From the NCBI RefSeq assembly GCF_026319325.1, contig NZ_JAPDMU010000002.1:124001-188000 (forward strand): 64,000 nt of DNA. The letters are read 5' to 3'. The DNA is from Methylophaga sp. OBS3. Lineage in GTDB: Bacteria; Pseudomonadota; Gammaproteobacteria; Nitrosococcales; Methylophagaceae. The notes below the pieces were generated by a model, which saw nothing but the letters and a program-made list of their open reading frames with translations, was not told where the DNA came from and made no database searches. Positions within the stretch are counted from its first letter, which is position 1. Each line of letters opens with the position of its first letter. Positions 25,926-35,584 of this stretch are shown here, piece after piece. The translations under genes were made by a program, and so were the position numbers.

Positions 25926-26612
25926 TCAGATTTCAATCTGCGCGGAAATTGGGAGATGATCAGAAGCCTGCTTACTTAACGCTGTTCTATGACGACCAAT
26001 AGAAGTCATTGCTGAATCTGGACTGACCAGAATTCTATCTAAGGAAAAAAGAGGAAAGGCTGATGGAAAGCTAGGGATATGAGGTGACTTAACAAAAAAT
26101 TGGCGTAACCAACGAAGCGGTCTTCCCCATAAAAACCACTCATTTAAATCGCCAAGTAATACCGTTACATCGGCCGACTGTTTTGAAATCAAAGACAATA
26201 AATGCTTTACCTGCAAACGTCGCTCAAACGGCATTAATCCCAAATGCGTTGCATAAACCATCAGAGATTTGTCACCCACCATCAATTGCACTTTGATGAG
26301 TGATCGCGGCTCGTACGGTTTAACCGAAATATCATGAATTTCGGTATTTAAAATCGGTAGCCGCGTTAATAAGGCATTGCCATAAGCTCGGGTTTCACGT
26401 TGCATTGTTGTACCAGCGATCGTCTCATACCCGAATACAGCAGCAAGATATTCCAATAAATCTTGCTCATCAACTTTGTGATGCTCAACCTCTTGCAGAG
26501 CCAGTACATCTGCATCCAACTCCCTAATGACGTCGGCAATCCGGCTGGGGTCGAATCTGCCATCACTACCAATACAGGCGTGTACATTAAAGCTCGCCAC
26601 TTTTAACTTCAT
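25926..26612 (-). CDS. Endonuclease/exonuclease/phosphatase family protein
   Basis: The 228-residue product is an EEP-fold phosphodiesterase. Family motifs appear in order: SFNVHAC (N-terminal Asn), LQEVE (metal-binding Glu, near residue 42), YATHLGL (His), LLGDLNEW (Asp/Asn) and the terminal SDHLPI (catalytic Asp-His). No signal peptide is present. It follows the phospholipase D-VTT gene by 11 bp in the same direction, a pairing common among proteobacteria, which suggests a joint role in lipid or phosphodiester turnover at the membrane. Confidence 0.88.
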   Translation of the reverse strand: MKLKVASFNVHACIGSDGRFDPSRIADVIRELDADVLALQEVEHHKVDEQDLLEYLAAVFGYETIAGTTMQRETRAYGNALLTRLPILNTEIHDISVKPYEPRSLIKVQLMVGDKSLMVYATHLGLMPFERRLQVKHLLSLISKQSADVTVLLGDLNEWFLWGRPLRWLRQFFVKSPHIPSFPSAFPLFSLDRILVSPDSAMTSIGRHRTALSKQASDHLPISAQIEI

Positions 26613-26623
26613 CTGGGGCGCCT

Positions 26624-28747
26624 TTAAGATGTTTTTGCAGTGTTAGATTTTGCTGAAAAGAGCTTTTTTAAACCTACCGTCATCGCAATAACAACAACGA
26701 CCACACCACCTAATATCGCCATCTGCTGTGGATCGGGTTGGCGAATGGTTGCTAATAAAGAGTCAGCAAAGGCAGAAAAGGCAATTACACCGGGCAACAG
26801 TCCAAGCACACTTCCCCAGAAAAAATCTCGCAATTTGATATGTGACGCACCAGCCACCAAGTTGATAACGGTAAATGGCGCGACAGGAATAATGCGAACC
26901 GTCATGACAGCCCATAAACCTTGTTTACCTAAACGTCGACTTAATTGGTTAATTCGCTGTCCCGAGAGCCTGCTCACCCCGCCTCGACCAAGCAAATGAC
27001 CAACAGTAAAACCTAATAATCCACCTAGCAATGACCCCACTAATGCATAAGTACCGCCAAGCCAAGGACCAAACGTAACAACTGTGGCAATAATAAGCAG
27101 ACTGACCGGCACTGCAAATAAGCTACAGATGGCAAAGACCGTTAAGACAATGACTGGTGACAATGGCAGTTGCTTTATTTGATTGGCTGCTAACGCTAAA
27201 TTTTCTTCTGTTAACCAGTCGCCAAGTGGCGTGAACTGCCAGATCACCGTTAACAAAATGACAAACATCATCACGCCAACACCAGCATGTAATTGCTTGC
27301 GAAAAGCACTTTGTTGTTTGATAGGCACTAAATAACGCGCCATATCTTCAGCCTGCAACGGCTTTTCGGGATCAATTAGGCTGGAATCCGGCAAAATTTG
27401 ATCACTGAGTTCATCGACCTGGCAATCCAATGGTCTTAGGGTATGAGCATGATCGCAACGTTTATCAATCAAGTTTTTCAATGAGCCAGCTGATAACAGC
27501 TCAGTATTGAACTGTTTTTCCTCCATTCCAAAATGCTCAGCGAGTAAATCATGACGAAATGCCGTAACTTTGTTTTGCTCTTGTGGAGAAGTTGATTCAA
27601 AAGTCAGATCACATTCAGTATCTAACCCCATTGAACGGTTGCTGGTATTACTTGAGCCAACACGTATCAATTTATCATCGATGATCAGCGTTTTACTGTG
27701 AACACTGATATGACTGGCGCCCAATGCATCTCGGTGAGGAAAACAAACCCTTAGACGATCATGTTTATCTGCGTCACGAAGCTTTCGCATCAATCTCGCT
27801 CGCAACACATCCATGGTTTGTTGCTCTAGCCAACCGCCGGTCATTTTAGGTAACACAATGACCACTTCTGGGCCGGTCTCAGCGGCTAACCTTTGAGACA
27901 AAACCTCAGTAATGACATGACTAGTAAAATATTGGTTTTCAATATAAATAAGTGTTTCAGCAGCGTTAATTGCATCAATGTATAGCTGTTCGATTTCTTT
28001 AATAGCTGGTTGGTCATTGTATTCTGGCTGGGTTCTCGAGATAGCCATATCAACATCGGTGAAATCCGCACAGATATATTCCGGCCAACACTCACTATCC
28101 ACATTTGGTATAGGAAGATCTTGTCCGGTGGCACATTGCCATCGCTTTCTGACCAACTCGCCTAAGCCTTTTGCAATCTCGCCATCGACCATCCACTGCA
28201 CATCATGAAATGGCGGATAAAATTCTTTATCCGGATCTATTCGGCGGGAATCATCTGGCAAATGCTCACGACTGTCCCAACGATGCTTGCCCAAATCAAA
28301 ACCACCACAAAATGCGAGCTTGTCATCGATGACGACTATTTTCTGGTGATGAGAAGCAGTCGTCGGGCACTCACCATCCAACGCAAAATGCAGGCGCTCT
28401 TGATGCTTCCATAAGGGTCGGTATGTGGGCAACCACTCTCGTTCGAACGTATAGAGCATTGCCCAATCCCAATTTAAAATATAAACATTCAAATCGGGGT
28501 TGTCCTGTAAAGCTTGGCAGAGCAAATGGCCCAGTTCTTCAGGCTTTTGATACGCATTATCATCACGAGTTAACCGCATACGGCTATCAATATCCCAAGC
28601 CACAATGATAATACTGTGCCGGGCTTTTTTTATGGCGCAATGCAAAGCTGGGTAATAATTTTCACCGTCTATCAGCAACTTTGCTCGATTTGCCCTTACA
28701 ACTTGCCAGCAATTTTTACCCGGCCGAAGAATACTTTCTCGACACAT
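26624..28747 (-). CDS. Phospholipase D-like protein fused to a VTT (DedA-like) membrane domain
   Basis: A 707-residue two-part protein. The N-terminal ~480 residues are phospholipase D-like with two HKD motifs: HQKIVVID at 134-141, and HSKTLIID around residue 358, followed by GSSNTSNRS. The C-terminal ~210 residues hold a single helix and then a VTT/SNARE-associated domain of several membrane segments (FGPWLGGTYALVGSLLGGLL and RIIPVAPFTVINLVAGA). VTT/DedA proteins are linked to phospholipid scrambling or transport. The fusion would couple phosphodiester cleavage or transfer (cardiolipin synthase-like chemistry) to lipid movement. The ATG has a weak ribosome site. Confidence 0.88.
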   Translation of the reverse strand: MCRESILRPGKNCWQVVRANRAKLLIDGENYYPALHCAIKKARHSIIIVAWDIDSRMRLTRDDNAYQKPEELGHLLCQALQDNPDLNVYILNWDWAMLYTFEREWLPTYRPLWKHQERLHFALDGECPTTASHHQKIVVIDDKLAFCGGFDLGKHRWDSREHLPDDSRRIDPDKEFYPPFHDVQWMVDGEIAKGLGELVRKRWQCATGQDLPIPNVDSECWPEYICADFTDVDMAISRTQPEYNDQPAIKEIEQLYIDAINAAETLIYIENQYFTSHVITEVLSQRLAAETGPEVVIVLPKMTGGWLEQQTMDVLRARLMRKLRDADKHDRLRVCFPHRDALGASHISVHSKTLIIDDKLIRVGSSNTSNRSMGLDTECDLTFESTSPQEQNKVTAFRHDLLAEHFGMEEKQFNTELLSAGSLKNLIDKRCDHAHTLRPLDCQVDELSDQILPDSSLIDPEKPLQAEDMARYLVPIKQQSAFRKQLHAGVGVMMFVILLTVIWQFTPLGDWLTEENLALAANQIKQLPLSPVIVLTVFAICSLFAVPVSLLIIATVVTFGPWLGGTYALVGSLLGGLLGFTVGHLLGRGGVSRLSGQRINQLSRRLGKQGLWAVMTVRIIPVAPFTVINLVAGASHIKLRDFFWGSVLGLLPGVIAFSAFADSLLATIRQPDPQQMAILGGVVVVVIAMTVGLKKLFSAKSNTAKTS

Positions 28748-28830
28748 TGATTAAGTTCTTGTGGTTATTAATCATGCACACAAGCCTAGCACAGGCCTGA
28801 AAATGACAAATTAACCTACGTTAGGATACT

Positions 28831-29319
28831 TTACTGTGGCACTACCCGAACATAACCATCATTACCACGAATCAAGACCCCAGCCGTTTTTGGTGGCAAC
28901 ATATCCTTTTTGTTTTCGATGGCTTGAACAATCGCAATTTTATCGCCATTTTCTTTGCTTAAAATGTACTCGGCACCTAATTCAGAGTTGGCCTTTTCAT
29001 CGACAAATTGACCGGCTATTGCACCACCAATCAAAGCTATAATGGTGATTGCAACACCAGCAGGATTATCAGCTTCCGTAATACCATAAGCCGTTGCACC
29101 GGCAACTGTTGCGCCGACCGCTGCCCCCCAACCAGGGCGACGATCTTTACCCAGCCCTTCAATTTTCACCAAACGAGAAGAAACAACCCAAACGTCCTCA
29201 ATTGCCATGACTGAGCCAACTTCGTCAGCATAATAATTTTCTTGTGATCGTGAGGCACAAGCACTCAATAATGGCAGGCTCAGCACCATCACCATCAATG
29301 ACTTTGTGACAAAATTCAT
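28831..29319 (-). CDS. SlyB/glycine-zipper outer-membrane lipoprotein
   Basis: I begin at ATG 29319 (GGAGA upstream), giving 162 residues. The signal peptide ends in a lipobox (LLSAC). A glycine-zipper region (GWGAAVGATVAGATAYG, then IIALIGGAIAGQFVDEKA) and a C-terminal beta-rich stretch ending RGNDGYVRVVPQ place it with the SlyB/PcP lipoproteins, which sit in the outer membrane and help keep it intact under cation stress. Monocistronic by layout. Confidence 0.85.
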   Translation of the reverse strand: MNFVTKSLMVMVLSLPLLSACASRSQENYYADEVGSVMAIEDVWVVSSRLVKIEGLGKDRRPGWGAAVGATVAGATAYGITEADNPAGVAITIIALIGGAIAGQFVDEKANSELGAEYILSKENGDKIAIVQAIENKKDMLPPKTAGVLIRGNDGYVRVVPQ

Positions 29320-29407
29320 TTTATTCTCCAGAGGTTTTTCTTTGGCATTTGACACTTAATTGGAGAGGAAATTCATCTCTTAAACAGTGCCAGTGGGATT
29401 TAAGGTA

Positions 29408-32332
29408 TTAACTCAATTCTTTAATAGATTTTTGCAATTTCTCAGTCGCCTCGGTGAGCCGCGCTGAATAAACCTTGACATCAACTGCCTCTCGCTCTAT
29501 CGCCTTATACAAGGCTTTTCCTGCTGTATGCATCTGCTGATATAAGACGATAAACTGCTGCAAATTTTCAGTCGTTAATACTTGTTGTTGCTGAATTTGC
29601 ATCAAATAAATACCACAATGACACTTATCCACATCGAGCATTGATAAGTTCTCCAGTTGGTCATAGTCACCAACACACTTTTGTAACTGTAAATGCCAAC
29701 GATCTATAAGTAGTGACCAAACCGCTAAAGCACGCTCGGCTGAAGTGTATGACTTATCCGCCATATCCAACCAAGCCTTGTTAGGCTGGTAGGCGCTTAG
29801 CCAAGGCACTAAATTATCAGCAGGCATTGGTCTTGCAATGCCATAGCCCTGCGCTAACTCACAGTTTAATAGCAGCAGCAACTTACCATGTTCTGTAGTT
29901 TCTACACCTTCTGCTATGACTTGACGATTAAACGCACGAGCCAAACCAATCACACCATCAATGATATTAAAGTCACTGGCATCATCTAACATGTTTCTCA
30001 CAAAAGTTTGATCAACTTTCACTAAGTTTGCGGCCAAATGTCGCAAATGCGTCAAAGATGAGTAACCTGTCCCAAAATCATCTAGAGCAACCTGCACACC
30101 AATTTTTTCACGACATACATGCAATATCTGACTGATTGTTCTGACATCACCAAGTGCACTGGTTTCTAATATCTCAAGTTGCAGCAAATGGGCTGGTAAC
30201 GAAGGATAACCCGCCAATGCTTGCTCTAAGCTATGGGTAAACCCCGGTGCTTGTAGATGGGTAGCTGAGATATTGATACTCACCACCAAGTTATGACCCG
30301 CATCGTGGAGCGCTGCCAGCTGACTTACTGCATGCTGGATAACCCAATTTCCAACCGCTATTTCAGTATCTGTGCCATTGATGGCTGGCAAAAAATCAAG
30401 CGGTAAAACCAGGCCCTTTTCAGGATGCTGCCATCGTATCAATGCTTCCACACCAATAACATCACCGGTTCGCATATTTATTTCCGGCTGGTAAAACAAG
30501 GTTAACTGATCTTTCGCTATCGCCTGACGCAGCTCACCTTGTATAGCATGCTTCTCTATTGCTTGTTGATTTTGCTGCGGGTTAAATAGACGGAACGTGT
30601 TTCGGCCAACCAACTTGGCTTGGTACATCGCCTGATCTGCATGACGTAACAAGGTATCTAAGTCAGCATCATCAAGCGGATAAATAGCCACACCGCTTGA
30701 GGCACTTAACTGAAGCTTCAGACCATCGATGTAATAGGGTTCCGCTAAAGCTTCGTGAATACGCGTCAACATTCGCTCACATTGAATGTGCGATTCTAAG
30801 TCACGAAACAGAATGGCAAACTCATCACCGCCGAGTCTAGATAAGGTATCTTCATCACGAACATTGTCTTTAAGACGTTGAGCCACTTGCACAAGCACCT
30901 GATCACCAATGTTATGACCGTGGTTATCATTGATTGGTTTAAAGTCATCTAAATCTAAAAAACACACACCTAACCATGTTTCGGTACGTTTACTGTGTGC
31001 AACCGCTTGGATAAATCGATCTGCAAATAGAACGCGATTTGGCAATTTAGTGAGCATGTCATAGTGCGCCATCAACTCCAGTGTTTCTTGCTGTTGTTTG
31101 CTCTGGGTAATGTCATAGACCACCAATAATAGCTCATCACTAAAAGTATCTTGAAGCGCAGCACAACTGAGTAATGCATGACGTACTTGCCCACCTTGGC
31201 AGTGGATCGTTATCTCAATAGAGTGTTCAGGTAATTCAGATGGATCAATTAATCCCTCACACCATTGCTCTATTTGCCGTTGAAAGCCTAAATCGATCTC
31301 TGCTTTTCCCCACCAATCTTTTAGAACTTGAAGATCGGCAGACTGATAACCATAAATTTCGGTAAATGAGGCATTAATAAAACTAAATTGTTTATTTCGG
31401 TTAATGAGCAAATACGGAAAAGGCGAGCTTTCGATAAGATTACGAAACTTCAGGTTTGCCAGAGACGCTGAAAACATAAAGCGAATAAATGCTGTCAGTA
31501 GGATGAAACCTAACAGAGCAATACCAAACACCCAAATGCGAGTCTGCCAAATGATATAGCGATTAAATTCCCAGCCACCTAATGGCCTTGCAACCAACTG
31601 CCAATAGCCATCCGGTAAATCTAATCGCATTGTGAGTTGTGGCGAGTTAAATAGCTCTGAGTTCCCCCAAACCATTTCTCCCGCTTCACCTAACCCATCC
31701 TTGCCTCGGATCGCTAGCTCAACTGGCATTTCACCCTCAATTAAGCCTGATGCATGAAAGAAAGCATCACTATCAATCACAGCAGAGATAATGCCCCAAA
31801 AAGACGCTCGGTCATTACTATTGAGAAAAACCGGAATCCGCGTAATTAGCCCATTTCCGCCTTGGCGTAAGGTTAAAGGCCCAGCCAATACTAAATCACC
31901 GGATGTGCGGCTCCGCTCTGCGGCGGCAAATTGTTCAGGTACTTTACGATAATCCAGCCCGATGGCTTCTTCATTGTCTTCAACCGGATACATATAACGA
32001 ATCACCATATCCGGCGCTGCTGCAATATTACGAAGTTGGTTCTGGCTGTTTATAAGATGTGCCATGGCAATCTCATAATCAGCCTGAGTCAGATCTGGAT
32101 TTACGACAAATAGCCCAGGTAAGCCACGAACAATTTGAATATGATTTTGTAGGTTAGTCACCAGCCGATTGTGATACTGGCTTAACTGTTGTTGCGTCTG
32201 TGTGATAAGCGCACTGTGATAGCGTGCTTGAACTAGGTTATTGACGTAAATGGCTGCCACTAAGAGTAACAGTCCGATAGTGACTATTACGCTATGAAAT
32301 AAAGGTTTACTGGCCGTTAAACGACGCATCAA
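29408..32332 (-). CDS. CHASE-PAS-GGDEF-EAL c-di-GMP enzyme with C-terminal CZB-like domain
   Basis: The 974-residue product is a membrane-bound bifunctional candidate. Residues ~15-35 form a membrane helix, ~70-260 a CHASE-type periplasmic sensor (IGLDYRKVPE), ~270-290 a second helix and ~300-420 a PAS domain. The GGDEF domain has an intact signature at 501-505, and the EAL domain has EALIRW from 629, with DDFGTGYSS. The last ~110 residues resemble the zinc-binding CZB domain: WH, then DVDKCHCGIYL, then a final MH. However, the usual HxxxH pair reads YxxxH. It lies 27 bp after the GGDEF gene upstream, so the two are probably co-transcribed. Confidence 0.88.
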   Translation of the reverse strand: MMRRLTASKPLFHSVIVTIGLLLLVAAIYVNNLVQARYHSALITQTQQQLSQYHNRLVTNLQNHIQIVRGLPGLFVVNPDLTQADYEIAMAHLINSQNQLRNIAAAPDMVIRYMYPVEDNEEAIGLDYRKVPEQFAAAERSRTSGDLVLAGPLTLRQGGNGLITRIPVFLNSNDRASFWGIISAVIDSDAFFHASGLIEGEMPVELAIRGKDGLGEAGEMVWGNSELFNSPQLTMRLDLPDGYWQLVARPLGGWEFNRYIIWQTRIWVFGIALLGFILLTAFIRFMFSASLANLKFRNLIESSPFPYLLINRNKQFSFINASFTEIYGYQSADLQVLKDWWGKAEIDLGFQRQIEQWCEGLIDPSELPEHSIEITIHCQGGQVRHALLSCAALQDTFSDELLLVVYDITQSKQQQETLELMAHYDMLTKLPNRVLFADRFIQAVAHSKRTETWLGVCFLDLDDFKPINDNHGHNIGDQVLVQVAQRLKDNVRDEDTLSRLGGDEFAILFRDLESHIQCERMLTRIHEALAEPYYIDGLKLQLSASSGVAIYPLDDADLDTLLRHADQAMYQAKLVGRNTFRLFNPQQNQQAIEKHAIQGELRQAIAKDQLTLFYQPEINMRTGDVIGVEALIRWQHPEKGLVLPLDFLPAINGTDTEIAVGNWVIQHAVSQLAALHDAGHNLVVSINISATHLQAPGFTHSLEQALAGYPSLPAHLLQLEILETSALGDVRTISQILHVCREKIGVQVALDDFGTGYSSLTHLRHLAANLVKVDQTFVRNMLDDASDFNIIDGVIGLARAFNRQVIAEGVETTEHGKLLLLLNCELAQGYGIARPMPADNLVPWLSAYQPNKAWLDMADKSYTSAERALAVWSLLIDRWHLQLQKCVGDYDQLENLSMLDVDKCHCGIYLMQIQQQQVLTTENLQQFIVLYQQMHTAGKALYKAIEREAVDVKVYSARLTEATEKLQKSIKELS

Positions 32333-32359
32333 TCATCCAATGGCCACAAAGAAATATTA

Positions 32360-33580
32360 TCAGCTTGCACGTAACTCCTCTGTTTGTGACAAATATTCTG
32401 ATTCACCATATATAACCACACAATTACGCCCCTGTTTCTTTGCAGCATAAAGTGCTTTGTCAGCTAATAGAAGAGGATCTTCATGCCGTGTGAAATTATC
32501 TTTACTAACCACCATGGCGCCGATGCTTACGGTGACTTTAATAGCCTGCCCCCGATAGTCATAACTACTTCTTTCAACCAACTCACGCAACCTTTCGGCG
32601 GCTTGCTGTAATTGTTGACTATCCGTATCTGGCAATAACAAGACAAACTCTTCACCACCATATCGGCCGATAAAAGCGTCTTTACGAATATTTCGCTCAA
32701 GCGTTCTGACGACCGAGACCAAAACCTCATCACCAGCTCGGTGACCATACTTATCGTTCACTTGTTTAAAATGATCGATGTCTACCATCACAATCGCTAA
32801 TGGCATGCCTTGCCGGCCGACGCTGGCCAACAATTTATCCATCAGTTGTAAAATCAAACGTCTTGACTGTACACCTGTTAAGCAATCTTGTGCTGCAATA
32901 TTTTCAAGATCCACACGAAGACGATCCTGACTCAACATAATCAAGCCCATGCCAGTAAAGACCATCGTTAACAAGCTAACCAGTAAGTAGATTGCTTGAT
33001 TACCTTGAATCATCAACGCTGAAAGTTCACCGATTGAAAGCTGCATCGTTACGCTTTCAACAACTCGTAACAGCCCAGCAACAATCGAAACTAATAAAGA
33101 TGTTGAGATAATCCACTCACCCGCTTGCCATTCGCGAAAAGAACGATCTCGCAATACTCCGATGGCCATGGTGAAAACCACCAACATGCATAGCAATACG
33201 ATTGACATGCGGCCATGAAAGCTTGGTATGACAAAGGTAAACAGAATGAAACCCGCGAGACTCCAGCAAAAATAGTGCTGGTAAAAATGCCATGGTCGCC
33301 TAACACCATTTAACTGAGTGATACCGTCATAAATCAGTAAAATGGATAAAGCCAATGCGACATCAGCGATCACGACCGTGATGAAGTCTGGCAAGGTGCC
33401 ACGTAACATTAGCAAAACACCGAATACACTATAAGCAGCGTAGGCGTAAGCAAAAGCCTTAAGCCCAATAATGACCGCAGAAGCCCCGCGCGCGATCAAA
33501 AAAAACACTGCTGACATCAATATTGAAAACAGCAATGAAATTTCGAATAGCGCTTTCGGGTCTAGAAAGTTGCTCATCAA
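32360..33580 (-). CDS. Membrane diguanylate cyclase (GGDEF)
   Basis: A 406-residue protein with seven or so hydrophobic segments in residues 1-225 and a GGDEF domain after them. The signature is GGEEF at 308-312, preceded by VDIDHFKQVNDKYGHRAGDEV and DCLTGVQSRR, so c-di-GMP synthesis is expected. The start has two ATG codons in a row (33580 and 33577). The downstream CHASE-GGDEF-EAL gene is 27 bp away, which pairs a synthase with a possible synthase/hydrolase. Confidence 0.88.
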   Translation of the reverse strand: MMSNFLDPKALFEISLLFSILMSAVFFLIARGASAVIIGLKAFAYAYAAYSVFGVLLMLRGTLPDFITVVIADVALALSILLIYDGITQLNGVRRPWHFYQHYFCWSLAGFILFTFVIPSFHGRMSIVLLCMLVVFTMAIGVLRDRSFREWQAGEWIISTSLLVSIVAGLLRVVESVTMQLSIGELSALMIQGNQAIYLLVSLLTMVFTGMGLIMLSQDRLRVDLENIAAQDCLTGVQSRRLILQLMDKLLASVGRQGMPLAIVMVDIDHFKQVNDKYGHRAGDEVLVSVVRTLERNIRKDAFIGRYGGEEFVLLLPDTDSQQLQQAAERLRELVERSSYDYRGQAIKVTVSIGAMVVSKDNFTRHEDPLLLADKALYAAKKQGRNCVVIYGESEYLSQTEELRAS

Positions 33581-33934
33581 GCCTCCCGTGGCAATCTAAA
33601 TCGTCTTTCTGTCGCCACCGACACAATGGTGACCGCGAAAAACATCCTTTTTGATTGAAAAACAAACTTTTACGACTATAAAAATACCATCACTTACACA
33701 TTTTGTCGGCTAGAATTTTTTGTAAATCACTATAGAAAACTAATCTGATACAGCTAGTTAAGCGCTAATTCCGCATTTTTACTGGTCGAATCCTTGCTCT
33801 TATCATGTATCAATGGCAAACCTTCTGACTAATTTTGTGTCCATGACAATAACGGCCTTTGTCATGCCATAAATTTGTGTTACAAACGACTATGCAAGTC
33901 TTACTATCACTGCGGTGCCCAAGGACTTTTCGCT
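33581..33934. other. Divergent intergenic region upstream of the acetolactate synthase-like gene
   Basis: About 350 bp between the diguanylate cyclase (minus) and the ThDP enzyme (plus). It is AT-rich and holds no convincing gene. The clear structure is the inverted repeat at 33842-33866 and, directly after, a small TTTGT-GTT-ACAAA palindrome (33874-33886). Both are close to the plus-strand gene and could control it. Confidence 0.4.
33842..33866 (+). promoter_or_regulatory. Inverted repeat, possible operator of the ALS-ALDH pair
   Basis: CATGACAA (33842-33849) and TTGTCATG (33859-33866) are perfect 8-bp arms around a 9-nt spacer. The repeat ends 68 bp upstream of the ThDP-enzyme ATG and has no U-tract, so an operator or leader hairpin is likelier than a terminator. 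No regulator gene is adjacent to match it. Confidence 0.4.
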
Positions 33935-35575
33935 ATGAAAACATCTGATCTATTAGTTAAAGCGCTGGAAAACGAAGGTGTTGAATATATCTTCGGCATC
34001 CCTGGCGAAGAAAACTTGGATCTGCTCGACTCGCTTCAACACTCATCAATCAAATTAATCATTACCCGCCATGAACAAGGCGCAGGTTTTATGGCCGCAA
34101 CTTACGGCCGATTAACAGGTAAGCCGGGGGTATGTTTATCAACACTTGGTCCCGGAGCAACCAACTTGGTGACACCAGCTGCCTATGCGCAATTAGGTGG
34201 GATGCCAATGTTGATTATCACTGGACAAAAACCGATAAAGGCCAGCAAACAAGCGCTGTTTCAAATCGTTGATGTCGTAAACATGTTGCGTCCTATCACC
34301 AAGTACACAAAACAAGTTGTGCATGGCAATACCATTGGTGCCGTTGTACGTGAAGCTTTCCGGATTGCGGTGCAAGAACGTCCTGGCGCAGTTCACATCG
34401 AATTACCAGAAGATATCGCTGCAGAAGAAGTAACTGAACGAATTTATGTTGTAGAAAATATTCGTCGACCTGATGCCGACAACACAACAATTAAAGATGC
34501 GCTGACCTTAATCCGGCAGGCACAGATGCCTTTATTACTAATTGGCGCGGGCGCTAATCGTAAACGTGCGAGTAAAGCATTGACGCGTTTTGTCGAAAAA
34601 ACAGGCATCCCATTTTTTAATACCCAACTCGGTAAAGGCGTTATAGATGAACGCCATGACAGTTATTTAGGCACTGCCGCCTTATCTGAGTCTGATTACC
34701 TACATTGTGCGATTGACCGCGCTGATCTCATCATTAATGTGGGTCATGATGAAGTTGAAAAACCGCCATTTTTTATGAAAGAAGGTGGCGCAAAGGTTAT
34801 CCATATCAATTTCTTACCTGCTGAGGTTGACCCTGTTTATTTTCCACAGCTTGATGTTGTCGGTGATATAGCCACCTCAATCAATCGTCTCACCGACACC
34901 TTAGAGCCACAGCCGCATTGGGATTTCTCTTATTTTTATCGGGTAAAACAAGAGGTGAGAAAACGTTTAGGTAACTATAGTGATGATTTTCGTTTTCCCG
35001 TATTACCACAGACGGCTGTCACGACTATTCGTGAAACCTTAGGCGAAAAAGATATCCTCGCGTTGGATAATGGCCTTTATAAAATTTGGTTTGCCCGAAA
35101 CTACCCAGCCTATGACAACAACACGATATTGCTTGATAACGCGTTAGCTACTATGGGTGCGGGATTGCCAAGTGCGATGATGGCCAAGCTCATTAACCCA
35201 GACCGAAAAGTCATGGCGGTTTGTGGCGATGGCGGCTTTATGATGAATTCGCAAGAACTGGAAACAGCTGTCCGGCTTAACCTCGACTTGGTTGTCGTCA
35301 TTCTCAATGACAATGCTTATGGCATGATCAAATGGAAACAACAGGGCATGGGCTTTAAGGACTATGGCCTGAGTTTTAACAACCCTGACTTTGTTAAATA
35401 CGCTGAAAGCTATGGTGCACATGGACACCGCCCCGATAGCTATCCTGAATTTGAAAAAATACTCCGTACAGCATTGGATGCTGGCGGCGTTCACCTTATT
35501 GATTTGGCCGTTGATTATTCGCTTAATCACTCCATCCTTAATGAAGGCCTTAAACAAAAACTCTGCATTTTATAA
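33935..35575 (+). CDS. Acetolactate synthase-like ThDP enzyme (large subunit type)
   Basis: I start at ATG 33935 (AAGGA upstream), giving 546 residues. It has the N-terminal ThDP domain with the catalytic Glu in RHEQGAGFMAATYGR, the FAD/central domain, and the C-terminal ThDP motif GDGGFMMNSQELETA then LNDNAYGMIKWK. The likely reaction is condensation of pyruvate-derived hydroxyethyl-ThDP with a second oxo-acid, as in catabolic AlsS. No regulatory subunit (ilvN/ilvH) or acetolactate decarboxylase is nearby. Instead, an aldehyde dehydrogenase follows after 9 bp, so the substrate may be something other than two pyruvates. Confidence 0.88.
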   Translation: MKTSDLLVKALENEGVEYIFGIPGEENLDLLDSLQHSSIKLIITRHEQGAGFMAATYGRLTGKPGVCLSTLGPGATNLVTPAAYAQLGGMPMLIITGQKPIKASKQALFQIVDVVNMLRPITKYTKQVVHGNTIGAVVREAFRIAVQERPGAVHIELPEDIAAEEVTERIYVVENIRRPDADNTTIKDALTLIRQAQMPLLLIGAGANRKRASKALTRFVEKTGIPFFNTQLGKGVIDERHDSYLGTAALSESDYLHCAIDRADLIINVGHDEVEKPPFFMKEGGAKVIHINFLPAEVDPVYFPQLDVVGDIATSINRLTDTLEPQPHWDFSYFYRVKQEVRKRLGNYSDDFRFPVLPQTAVTTIRETLGEKDILALDNGLYKIWFARNYPAYDNNTILLDNALATMGAGLPSAMMAKLINPDRKVMAVCGDGGFMMNSQELETAVRLNLDLVVVILNDNAYGMIKWKQQGMGFKDYGLSFNNPDFVKYAESYGAHGHRPDSYPEFEKILRTALDAGGVHLIDLAVDYSLNHSILNEGLKQKLCIL

Positions 35576-35584
35576 GGAGGCACT

